In this document: piece by piece, positions 1-6,755 of the stretch
Layout of the letters: every line of letters begins with the position of its first letter
Position numbering within the stretch: position 1 is the first letter of the stretch
Assembly (NCBI GenBank): GCA_031277235.1
Contig: JAITMT010000019.1
Coordinates: 1 to 9,405, forward strand
Direction of reading: 5' to 3'
Length of the DNA: 9,405 nt
From: Tannerella sp.
GTDB taxonomy: Bacteria > Bacteroidota > Bacteroidia > Bacteroidales > Tannerellaceae
Made by a program: the position numbers and the translations under genes
The notes under the pieces: generated by a model
Databases searched by the model: none
What the model was told of the DNA's origin: nothing
The model's input: only the letters and a program-made list of their open reading frames with translations

Positions 1-6
1 AAAAAA

Positions 7-1218
7 ATGTATCACACACTTCAAAACGGTTTGCGCATCGTACACCTGCAAACGACCTCAAAAGTAGCCTATTGCGGATTTGCCGTCAATGCCGGCTCGC
101 GCGACGAACTGCCCAACGAACACGGATTGGCGCACTTTGTCGAACATACGCTGTTCAAGGGCACAAAAAAACGCAAGTCGTGGCACATCATCAATCGCAT
201 GGAAAACGTTGGCGGTGAACTGAATGCCTACACTTCCAAGGAAGAAACGCTCGTCTATTCCATCTTTATGGAGCAGGATTTTCAACGCGCCGCCGAATTG
301 CTGTCCGACCTGATTATCAACGCTCAATTCCCTGAAAATGAACTGGAAAAAGAGCGTGAAGTGGTAATTGAAGAGATACAGTCGTATGAAGACAATCCGT
401 CGGAACTGATTTACGACGATTATGAGAACATGCTTTTCGAAGGTCATTCGCTCGGTCATCATATTTTGGGCAATAAAAAATCGCTGAAATCGTTTCATTC
501 AGGTGAGACGCTTTCGTTTATAAATCGCTATTATACAGCCGATAATATGATTTTCTTCTCGACGTCGTGCGCCGATTTTAAGACCGTTTTACGGACAGCC
601 GAAAAATATTTTTCCGACATTCCCGCTACCCGGTCATTGCTCAAAAGGGAGCCGCCCAAAGCCGTCGTGCCGCTTCAAACCGTCAAAAAACGGAAAAACC
701 ACCTGTCGCACGTGATTATCGGAGGCAGAGCCTGCAATATGCACGACGAGAGGAAATATCCGCTTTTTCTGCTCAACAACATTCTCGGCGGACCGGGCAT
801 GAACAGTCGCCTGAATATTAGCCTGCGCGAAAAAAGGGGATTGGTCTATACGGTTGAATCCAATATCACATCTTACACGGACACAGGCGTTTTCGCCGTT
901 TATTTCGGCATTGACCACAAAAACAGGGACGAAGGAATCCATCTCGCAAAAAAGGAATTGGAGGATTTGAGAAATCATAAACTGTCTGAGATTCAACTGC
1001 AAAAAGCAAAAAAACAGGCAATCGGGCAATTGGGTATTGCGACCGACCACAAGGAAAGTCTCGCGCTCGCGCTGGGAAAATCGTTCCTGCATTTCAACCG
1101 CTATGAAACGCCCGAAGAAATTTTTGGAAAAATAGAGAAAGTTACTGCTGCACAGATACTTGAAACGGCAAACGAAATACTGAATCCCGAAAAAATGTTT
1201 TCGCTTATTTTTGAGTGA
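7..1218 (+). CDS. M16 family (insulinase/processing-peptidase-like) zinc metalloprotease
   Basis: This is a zinc-dependent peptidase of family M16, which cleaves peptides inside a two-lobed chamber. The inverted zinc motif HFVEH (HxxEH) is at residues 43-47, and the third zinc ligand is very probably E123 in the VVIEEI segment, 76 residues after H47, the usual M16 spacing. The catalytic N-terminal lobe covers about residues 1-155, and the M16_C-like half starts near 'FINRYYTADNM' (about 172) and contains the 'GGPGMNSRL..LREKRGLVY' region typical of that lobe. At 403 residues it is a normal single-unit M16 protein. There is no signal peptide or membrane segment, so it is probably cytoplasmic. 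The start is the first ATG, preceded only by A bases; the promoter lies outside the window. Its 3' end overlaps the convergent glycosyltransferase gene by 14 bp. The natural substrate cannot be read from sequence. Confidence 0.93.
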   Translation: MYHTLQNGLRIVHLQTTSKVAYCGFAVNAGSRDELPNEHGLAHFVEHTLFKGTKKRKSWHIINRMENVGGELNAYTSKEETLVYSIFMEQDFQRAAELLSDLIINAQFPENELEKEREVVIEEIQSYEDNPSELIYDDYENMLFEGHSLGHHILGNKKSLKSFHSGETLSFINRYYTADNMIFFSTSCADFKTVLRTAEKYFSDIPATRSLLKREPPKAVVPLQTVKKRKNHLSHVIIGGRACNMHDERKYPLFLLNNILGGPGMNSRLNISLREKRGLVYTVESNITSYTDTGVFAVYFGIDHKNRDEGIHLAKKELEDLRNHKLSEIQLQKAKKQAIGQLGIATDHKESLALALGKSFLHFNRYETPEEIFGKIEKVTAAQILETANEILNPEKMFSLIFE

Positions 1219-2296
1219 TTTCTTCCAATTCCCTGATAAACAGTTCTTCGGCTGACAAGACCCAACGCCTGAAACCTTCAACGTCAAAGCCGGATCCCTG
1301 TTGGATATAATCCAGTAAAACGCTCAAATCGAAACTGTTACCCACAACGCCGCCATGAATGGACGCAGCGTCGGCAGCGTTGATTTCCTGCTCCAAATGC
1401 GCGGGAATCAGCATCAGCATCTTGCCCAGAAACAGCGCTTCGCAAACCGATTCAAACCCCGCCGTCGTGATATATCCCTGACAATCAGACATGTATTGCA
1501 GAAATTTTTTATCGTTAATCTGGTGCATCGTTAAATTTTTGTCTATAACCAATTCATTATCAGCATCTTTCTTGTCCCAGAAAAAATGCAGGTTTATGTC
1601 CGGGTGTTTTTCGTGCCATTTTTGCACTTCGTTCAGATAGCCCGTATTGAGCATGTAGCCTAAAATATAATCGCCGTTGGAAGGCTGTATTTCAAGGACT
1701 TCCTTTCTCAACAGCGGCGGCATCACCGTCAATTTTTCCCGTAAATAATCTTTCATCGGATAGAACGACAGCGCCAGAATTTTGCTCGCGCTTATCCCCG
1801 TCAGAAGCGCGTGCAGCCTCAAAATCATCATGTTTTGCGAATCATCCTTACCAAACTGATAATCAGGATGTTTCAGCATGAATTGATGTCCTATGCTAAT
1901 CAGCGGAATATCAATCTTGTAGCGCAAATACATCAATCCGGGCAGCAACTCGTAGAAGTTAATGACCGCATCGGGAACATTGTTTTTCAGATGTTTATAA
2001 ATCGTTTCGATACTTTTTCCGTACTTCCGAATTTTGTCGGGACTAAGATTGAACAGAAACGTCCGCAACTTGTCAATGTGCATCTTGTTTTTCTTGAAAA
2101 CAAACGACGGAGCGTCGTAAATGCGGATGGGCGCGCCTATCCTTTCCCTGAAAAACGACGGTACGTCGCGCGAGTTACTTTTTCCCACAAGTACCTCTGT
2201 AACAGTGTGCCCATGCCTCCCAAGCATCTCCGCCAGCGATATCGCCTGCGTCAGATGCCCCCGTCCTTCTCCCTGTATAATAAATAAAAATTTCAT
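1205..2296 (-). CDS. MurG-like GT-B fold glycosyltransferase family protein
   Basis: This 363-residue protein is probably a GT-B fold glycosyltransferase acting at the cytoplasmic face of the membrane; donor and acceptor are unknown. The N-terminus 'MKFLFIIQGEGRGHLTQA' has the beta strand plus glycine-rich GxGRGH loop seen in MurG/UGT-like enzymes. Near the C-terminus, 'TTAGFESVCEALFLGKM' followed by 'P.HLEQEINA' matches the nucleotide-sugar-binding segment of that superfamily (G-F-x-S/T-x-x-E-A, then E-Q-x-x-N-A). I chose the ATG at 2296 over an in-frame TTG at 2314. The consensus promoter at 2322-2352 would start transcription near 2316, leaving a normal short leader for the ATG and almost none for the TTG, and the beta strand begins right after the ATG. 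It is transcribed divergently from the FMN oxidoreductase gene and converges on the M16 protease gene. It is not true MurG: no cell-wall cluster is nearby and the sequence is divergent. Confidence 0.85.
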   Translation of the reverse strand: MKFLFIIQGEGRGHLTQAISLAEMLGRHGHTVTEVLVGKSNSRDVPSFFRERIGAPIRIYDAPSFVFKKNKMHIDKLRTFLFNLSPDKIRKYGKSIETIYKHLKNNVPDAVINFYELLPGLMYLRYKIDIPLISIGHQFMLKHPDYQFGKDDSQNMMILRLHALLTGISASKILALSFYPMKDYLREKLTVMPPLLRKEVLEIQPSNGDYILGYMLNTGYLNEVQKWHEKHPDINLHFFWDKKDADNELVIDKNLTMHQINDKKFLQYMSDCQGYITTAGFESVCEALFLGKMLMLIPAHLEQEINAADAASIHGGVVGNSFDLSVLLDYIQQGSGFDVEGFRRWVLSAEELFIRELEEITQK

Positions 2297-2321
2297 ACGG
2301 TTTTCGTCTTGCAATGCCCGA

Positions 2322-2352
2322 CAAATATAGTGTTTTTTTGGAAATTCACAAA
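2322..2352 (-). promoter_or_regulatory. Bacteroidetes-type promoter of the glycosyltransferase gene
   Basis: Read on the minus strand, a -33 box TTTG (2352-2349) is followed after exactly 19 nt by the -7 box TATATTTG (2329-2322). This fits the Bacteroidetes housekeeping sigma consensus TTTG-N19-TAnnTTTG fully. Transcription would start near 2316, about 20 nt before the ATG at 2296. Confidence 0.72.
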
Positions 2353-2368
2353 ATTGCTTGTATCTTTA
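2337..2368 (+). promoter_or_regulatory. Bacteroidetes-type promoter of the nitronate monooxygenase-like gene
   Basis: A -33 box TTTG (2337-2340) is followed after 20 nt by TATCTTTA (2361-2368), a one-mismatch version of the -7 consensus TAnnTTTG. The predicted start near 2374 gives a leader of about 15 nt before the ATG at 2390. It overlaps the divergent glycosyltransferase promoter, so the two -33 boxes lie within 12 bp of each other. Confidence 0.55.
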
Positions 2369-2389
2369 CCCCTGTAAAGAACGTAAAAT

Positions 2390-3331
2390 ATGAACAGAAT
2401 TTGTCATCTTTTCGGAATTGAATATCCTGTTATTCAGGGAGGTATGGTGTGGTGTAGCGGCTGGCGATTAGCGTCGGCGGTGAGCAATGCGGGCGGCTTG
2501 GGACTGCTCGGCGCAGGCTCCATGCACCCCGAAACCTTGCAGGAACATATCGTAAAATGCAGAAAGGCAACCGGTAAACCGTTTGGCGTGAACGTTCCCT
2601 TGATGTATCCCGAAATCGAGAAAATCATGGATATTATTGTGAATGAGGGAATTAAAATTGTTTTCACTTCGGCGGGAAGTCCTGCCAAATGGACGAAACA
2701 TTTGAAAGATAACGGAATAACCGTTGTGCACGTCGTCAGCAACTCGCGTTTTGCCCGGAAATGCGAAGAAGCAGGCGTGGACGCCGTTGTAGCAGAGGGT
2801 TTTGAAGCGGGCGGCCACAACGGGCGCGAGGAAACGACGACGCTTTGCCTCATTCCCGCCGTCAGAAAAGCGACTTCATTGCCTTTAATTGCTGCCGGAG
2901 GTATTGCAAGCGGCGCACAAATTCTTGCAGCCGAGGCGCTTGGCGCCGAAGGCGTGCAGATTGGCACGCGGTTTGCGCTCACGCGGGAAAGTTCGGCGCA
3001 CGACAATTTCAAAAATCTTTGCCTTTCGCTCGAAGAGGGCGATACCAAACTGTTATTGAAGAAGTTATCGCCTACCCGATTGGCAAAAAGCGCCTTCAAA
3101 ACGGCTGTCGAAGAAGCCGAAGCCGCAGGGGCGACCGCCGAACAACTGACCGCTCTTTTGGGCAAAAGTCGCGCCAAAAAAGGTATTTTCGAGGGCGATC
3201 TGGAAGAAGGACAAATCGAAATCGGACAGGTCGCCGCACTTCTCAAACAGCCTGAGACCGTGGCGGAAGCGATGTCGGACTTGGTGAAATCCTATCGGGA
3301 AGCCGCTGGAAAAATGGGGAGTTTTATTTAG
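2390..3331 (+). CDS. FMN-dependent nitronate monooxygenase / FabK-like enoyl-ACP reductase family protein
   Basis: This 313-residue TIM-barrel flavoprotein belongs to the nitronate monooxygenase (2-nitropropane dioxygenase)/FabK family. Visible family marks are the N-terminal 'YPVIQGGM' strand (12-19), 'AVSNAGGLGLLG' (30-41), 'EAGGHNG' (139-145) with the conserved histidine H143, the FMN-phosphate-binding 'AAGGIASG' (168-175) and 'GVQIGTRF' (188-195). Known members either oxidise alkyl nitronates with O2 or, as FabK, reduce enoyl-ACP in fatty acid synthesis. The sequence alone does not separate these, and no fab cluster surrounds it. The ATG at 2390 sits in an A-rich context behind its own promoter. 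The gene has host-like GC content and ends 38 bp before the AT-rich nuclease operon, which may be transcribed by read-through from it because no hairpin terminator is visible in the gap. Confidence 0.9.
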   Translation: MNRICHLFGIEYPVIQGGMVWCSGWRLASAVSNAGGLGLLGAGSMHPETLQEHIVKCRKATGKPFGVNVPLMYPEIEKIMDIIVNEGIKIVFTSAGSPAKWTKHLKDNGITVVHVVSNSRFARKCEEAGVDAVVAEGFEAGGHNGREETTTLCLIPAVRKATSLPLIAAGGIASGAQILAAEALGAEGVQIGTRFALTRESSAHDNFKNLCLSLEEGDTKLLLKKLSPTRLAKSAFKTAVEEAEAAGATAEQLTALLGKSRAKKGIFEGDLEEGQIEIGQVAALLKQPETVAEAMSDLVKSYREAAGKMGSFI

Positions 3332-3369
3332 AATTTTTGGAGGGAATTTAGAAGAATGGATGAGTTAAA

Positions 3370-4296
3370 ATGAGTTACGAAGGAGAAATGTTAAAAAAAA
3401 TGGTGATGCCTTCAAAACAAGAGGTCGAAAAGGAACTCTTGAAGACTCTTTTTCGTCATAATGGAGTTGTCAAGGAATTTTCTGCCGGCGAAGAAATTGT
3501 AAATGAAATTGCCGATATTTTTTCATTGTCCGAAGAACAGCGGGTTATTCCATTGGAAAGAATTTATAGAAAGGAAAACAGAATAGTCAAAACCCCACTT
3601 TGGCATAGATTATTGTATAGAGCAGCTGACTCATTATCTAACAGCAACTTAATTGTAAAACCTTCTGTTTCCCAAAAGTTAACAAATAAAAAAGAATGGA
3701 TGCTCACAGAAAACGGTTTTGATAAAGCGCTTGAACTGTTAAATATTCCAATAGAACAAAAAGATCATTTGTTAATAAAATCTTATGAAGTGGAAAAAGA
3801 AATAAAAAAACTTACGGGCAAACCTGCACCGGAGAATTATAATCCAATTGGAATGAAGCGAAAAACAACTGTAACAAGAGAAACAAATCTCCGTTCTCGC
3901 GGTTTTAGACAGGCTGTAATAGAAAATTATGATTACAGATGCTGCGTTTGCGGATTAAAAATTAAATCTCCCAATCTTCAATTTTGGGAGGTTGAAGCAG
4001 CGCACATAGTTTCTCATACTCAAAATGGAAAAGATGATATTTGGAATGGTTTAGCATTGTGTCATCTACATCATTGGGCATTTGATGTTGGCTGGTTTTC
4101 CTTAACGGATGATTATAAAATGCTAATATCTTCTTTGTCAGAGAAAATTCCTGATGATTATGGTAGAATGGATAAATTCAATTTTTTTGAAAATGGTTTA
4201 ATTGAAAATAAGAATATCTTCTTACCTGAAAATAATTCGTTATTTCCACACATAAAATCAATAGAATGGCATAGAAAAAATATTTTTTATAAATGA
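3370..4296 (+). CDS. HNH endonuclease with N-terminal Mrr_N-like winged-helix domain
   Basis: This is a probable restriction-type DNA nuclease of 308 residues. Residues about 13-125 resemble the Mrr N-terminal winged-helix DNA-binding domain: a 'PSKQEVEKELLKTLF' opening helix, 'NRIVKTPLWHRLLYRAADSL' and the closing 'W.LTENGFDKAL' strand/helix. Residues about 172-245 form an HNH nuclease of the HNH_2 type: zinc ligands C191-x2-C194 and C231-x2-H234, the catalytic 'EAAHI' (H212), N226 in 'WNGLAL' and H235 in 'CHLHHWAFD'. All core residues are present, so it looks active. The start is uncertain: ATG codons at 3370, 3388, 3400 and 3406 are in frame, and an AAGGAG lies at 3380-3385. A 5-codon mini-ORF at 3356-3373 overlaps the 3370 start. 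The gene is AT-rich unlike its left neighbour, and its TGA overlaps the ATG of the next gene by 4 bp, which implies coupled translation. Confidence 0.88.
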   Translation: MSYEGEMLKKMVMPSKQEVEKELLKTLFRHNGVVKEFSAGEEIVNEIADIFSLSEEQRVIPLERIYRKENRIVKTPLWHRLLYRAADSLSNSNLIVKPSVSQKLTNKKEWMLTENGFDKALELLNIPIEQKDHLLIKSYEVEKEIKKLTGKPAPENYNPIGMKRKTTVTRETNLRSRGFRQAVIENYDYRCCVCGLKIKSPNLQFWEVEAAHIVSHTQNGKDDIWNGLALCHLHHWAFDVGWFSLTDDYKMLISSLSEKIPDDYGRMDKFNFFENGLIENKNIFLPENNSLFPHIKSIEWHRKNIFYK

Positions 4297-5042
4297 AAAT
4301 AGATTTTAAACATATTATTAATAAATATTTAGAAAATTCGATCGAAGAATTACAAAAAGAACGATTGGACTTTTTATCGTCTATTTCTTTTACAGATTTA
4401 GTTCGGAAGCAAGATCCTTATTTGTATTCCATTCAAGAAACCCAAATCATATACCAAATTATACGGGAGTGGATTAACCATGAATTGCTAAAGAATGAGG
4501 AAATCATTTTTGGCGCTTGGCTTAAAGGCTTGGCTATTTTTATCAATCAACAAGTTTATGGCGGTTGGAAATCAGGAATTAAAGGTGTTGATTTAGAGTT
4601 TGATAAAGATACTATTCGCTATATTGTAAATATAAAATCAAGTCCAAACTGGGGAAATTCCGAAGCCATTGGCAAAATGAAAACCAATTTTACTACAGCA
4701 AAAAAAACTTTGCGGACGAGTAATTCAAAAATGGTAGTTATGGCGATTAACGGGTGTTGTACAGGGACAGACAATAAACCCGATAAAGGTGATTATTTTA
4801 AATATTGCGGACAGGAATTTTGGGAATTTATTTCCGGAAATGAAAATTTGTATTTGGAAATAGTTGAGCCGTTAAGACATAAGGCAAGAGAACGCAATGA
4901 CGATTTTCAGAAATTATATTCACAAAGAATTAATAAATTTACAAAAGAATTTTGTAACGAATTTTGTAATGAAAACTGCGGTATTGACTGGAGAAAATTG
5001 GTGGAATTTAATTCGGGGAGGAAGAAGGAGGGGAATACTTAA
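4293..5042 (+). CDS. PmeII-like type II restriction endonuclease (PD-(D/E)xK-like)
   Basis: This 249-residue protein resembles PmeII-family type II restriction enzymes as I remember them. After a helical N-terminus comes 'GWKSGIKGVDLEF' (D100, possibly E102), then the strand 'YIVNIKSSPNWGNSEAIGKM' with K115, then 'KTLRTSNSKMVV' and the conserved block 'YCGQEFWEFISGNENLYLEIVEPL' (171-194). D100 and K115 fit the acidic residue and lysine of the PD-(D/E)xK fold; the usual Glu of ExK is Asn (N113-I-K115), whereas PmeII relatives carry QxK there. I recognise the family from the GVD.EF, K.SPN and GQEFW blocks, with no alignment to prove it. The target site is unknown. The C-terminus contains a C-x3-C-x3-C cluster (C221, C225, C229), partly made by a 12-bp tandem repeat. 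It overlaps the HNH gene by 4 bp and precedes the TcmP gene by 16 bp. No adjacent canonical methyltransferase is present. Confidence 0.75.
   Translation: MKIDFKHIINKYLENSIEELQKERLDFLSSISFTDLVRKQDPYLYSIQETQIIYQIIREWINHELLKNEEIIFGAWLKGLAIFINQQVYGGWKSGIKGVDLEFDKDTIRYIVNIKSSPNWGNSEAIGKMKTNFTTAKKTLRTSNSKMVVMAINGCCTGTDNKPDKGDYFKYCGQEFWEFISGNENLYLEIVEPLRHKARERNDDFQKLYSQRINKFTKEFCNEFCNENCGIDWRKLVEFNSGRKKEGNT
4947..4970 (+). repeat. 12-bp tandem direct repeat inside the PmeII-like gene
   Basis: Two copies of GAATTTTGTAAC/T lie head to tail (4947-4958 and 4959-4970) with one mismatch at the last base. They are in frame and encode EFCN-EFCN, creating two of the three regularly spaced cysteines in the C-terminus of the protein. 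Confidence 0.85.
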
Positions 5043-5058
5043 TATAAACTAAATAAAT

Positions 5059-6153
5059 ATGCCAAGAAAAGATTTACACGAGAAGCCTTTTGACGAAGGA
5101 ACGATAACCAAATTGGAAATTTTTGAGAACTATGCGAGAGAATGGTTGCCCGTTTTTATTATGGGCGGTTATAAGGAATTATGGATTTTCGATTTCTTTG
5201 CAGGTACGGGTTACGATAAAAATGGAATTGCAGGTAGTTCAATACGAATATTACAACAGATTAAAAATCAAATAAATAATATTCTTCAAAAAGAAACAAA
5301 AATAAATGTTTGCTTTAATGAATTTGACAATAATAAGTATCCGCTATTAAAAGAATCTTGCCAACAATTTCTGTCAGATAATCCTGAATTGGAAAGTGCA
5401 AAAGTAGATATTGTTTATTATAATGAAGATTTTGCTAACATATTTCCCGAAAGGTTAACAACCATAAAAAAATATCCTTCATTGGTTTATTTAGACCAAA
5501 GCGGCATGAAATTTATGGCAGATAAATATATTAGTGAATTTGAGAATATAAAAACAACAGATTTTCTATATTTTATTTCATCCTCCTATGAATGGCGATA
5601 TGGTGATACAGATGCTTTCAAATCAATTCTCAAGATTGATATTGAACGAGCGAAACAGAATCCTTATAAGTATATACATAAAAGTATTTTGGAACAGTTG
5701 AGAGAACAATATAAGAAACTTTCATTGTATCCATTTACAATAAAAAAAGGTGCAAATGTATACGGTATCATTTTTGGTGCAACACACCCGCGAGCCGTTG
5801 ATAAGTTTTTGAAAACAGCATGGGATAAGAATGAGATAAATGGAGAAGCAAATTTTGACATTGATGATGATAGTAGTAAAAAACAATTAAGTTTATTTGA
5901 AAGTAAAAAACTTACTAAAATTGAAAGTTTTAAACAAAGTTTAAGACAAGAAATTTTAGATAGAAAAATTAAAAATAATAAAGACGCTTTTTATTATACT
6001 CAAAAACAAGGGCATATTCCTTCTCACTCAAAAGAGGAAATTTCCAAAATGAAAGAAGGTAAGTTAATTGACTATGAAGGAAAATCGCCGTTAATCACTT
6101 ATGAACAAGTTTGTCAAAAAAAACGTATTGTTGAATTTAATCTTAAAAAATGA
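5059..6153 (+). CDS. tcmP: Three-Cys-motif partner protein TcmP
   Basis: This is TcmP, the protein habitually encoded beside Gp37/Gp68-type three-Cys-motif proteins; its biochemical role is not established to my knowledge. The diagnostic N-terminus 'KPFDEGTITKLEIFENYAREWLPVF' region is at residues 9-33. It is followed by 'LWIFDFFAGTGYD' (41-53) and 'GIAGSSIRIL' (56-65). The FxGTG loop, an acidic 'FNEFD' (86-90), 'YNEDF' (121-125) and 'LVYLDQSG' (142-149) fall in the order expected for motifs I, II, III and IV of class I S-adenosylmethionine-dependent methyltransferases. A methyltransferase-like Rossmann fold is therefore likely, but catalysis is inferred. The 364-residue length is in the usual range and no membrane segment is seen. 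It follows the PmeII-like gene after 16 bp in an A-rich leader, and its TGA overlaps the ATG of its cognate partner (ATGA), so the pair is translationally coupled. Composition is AT-rich like the rest of the block. Confidence 0.9.
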   Translation: MPRKDLHEKPFDEGTITKLEIFENYAREWLPVFIMGGYKELWIFDFFAGTGYDKNGIAGSSIRILQQIKNQINNILQKETKINVCFNEFDNNKYPLLKESCQQFLSDNPELESAKVDIVYYNEDFANIFPERLTTIKKYPSLVYLDQSGMKFMADKYISEFENIKTTDFLYFISSSYEWRYGDTDAFKSILKIDIERAKQNPYKYIHKSILEQLREQYKKLSLYPFTIKKGANVYGIIFGATHPRAVDKFLKTAWDKNEINGEANFDIDDDSSKKQLSLFESKKLTKIESFKQSLRQEILDRKIKNNKDAFYYTQKQGHIPSHSKEEISKMKEGKLIDYEGKSPLITYEQVCQKKRIVEFNLKK

Positions 6154-6755
6154 AAACAACAAAAATAGAATGGACAGAAGCCACTTGGAATCCTTCAATA
6201 GGTTGTTCCAAAGTTACGGCAGGTTGCAAGAATTGTTATGCGGAAGTTATGGCAAGGCGTTTGCAGGCTATGGGGGTGGCTGGTTATGAAAATGGATTTG
6301 AATTTAAAATTTTGCCAGACCGATTAATCCAACCATTAAATATAAAAAAACCGACAAAATTTTTCGTCAATTCCATGAGCGATTTATTTCACGAAGAGAT
6401 GCCTTTCGTCTTTTTGGATGAAATCTTTGACGTGATAAAAAACACACCCCAACATCATTATCAAATTTTAACTAAAAGAGAAAAAATTATGCAGGATTAT
6501 TTTTCTAATCGAAAAGTTCCTGATAATGTTTGGTTAGGAGTAACGGTTGAACACAAAAAAACGAAATATCGAATTGATTATTTAAGAGAAATTGAGGCAA
6601 AGATTCGTTTTCTATCAATTGAGCCGTTAATTGATGATGTTGGTGAATTGGATTTTACAGGTATTCATTGGGTTATAGATGGCGGAGAAAGCGTCATGAG
6701 TGCAAGACCCATGAATCCTAAGTGGCTGATTAATGTTCAAAAACAGTGCGAATAA
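6150..6755 (+). CDS. Phage Gp37/Gp68 (DUF5131) family three-Cys-motif protein, truncated by an in-frame stop
   Basis: This is the three-Cys-motif protein that pairs with TcmP. The N-terminus 'KIEWTEATWNP' (5-15) leads into C19-x6-C26-x2-C29, the family's cysteine signature, reminiscent of but not identical to the radical SAM Cx3Cx2C motif. 'FFVNSMSDLFHE' (71-82), 'YQILTKR' (104-110), 'NVWLGVTVE' (126-134), 'FLSIEPL' (154-160) and 'GGES..SARPMNPKW' (178-192) are further family blocks. A cofactor such as an iron-sulfur cluster is plausible but unproven. The frame ends at TAA 6753-6755 after 201 residues, while the following 48 codons still encode the family's normal ending, so the gene is interrupted relative to its ancestor. 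V182 replaces the glycine I expect in the GGESG block. It overlaps tcmP by 4 bp (ATGA) and is the last gene of the AT-rich operon. Whether the truncated product works is unknown. Confidence 0.85.
   Translation: MKTTKIEWTEATWNPSIGCSKVTAGCKNCYAEVMARRLQAMGVAGYENGFEFKILPDRLIQPLNIKKPTKFFVNSMSDLFHEEMPFVFLDEIFDVIKNTPQHHYQILTKREKIMQDYFSNRKVPDNVWLGVTVEHKKTKYRIDYLREIEAKIRFLSIEPLIDDVGELDFTGIHWVIDGGESVMSARPMNPKWLINVQKQCE

Noticed and set aside
1188..1212. Possible terminator hairpin CGAAAA-AATG-TTTTCG followed by CTTATTTTT at the end of the M16 gene
   Set aside because: Only two G-C pairs in the stem and it lies within the coding end; too weak to call.
2297..2314. Upstream TTG start for the glycosyltransferase adding MQDENR
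   Set aside because: It would sit almost at the predicted transcription start, while the ATG at 2296 begins exactly at the first beta strand.
2434..3246. 270-codon open frame on the minus strand inside the nitronate monooxygenase gene
   Set aside because: Its translation is a low-complexity Ser/Ala/Pro-rich string with no family motif, antisense to a clear flavoprotein gene; a compositional shadow.
6204..6239. Calling the three-Cys protein a radical SAM enzyme
   Set aside because: The spacing is C-x6-C-x2-C, not the canonical C-x3-C-x2-C; a cluster is plausible but the family assignment is not supported by the motif.
6101..6289. 62-codon plus-strand frame spanning the tcmP/three-Cys junction
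   Set aside because: It lies out of frame across two well-supported coupled genes and has no motif of its own.
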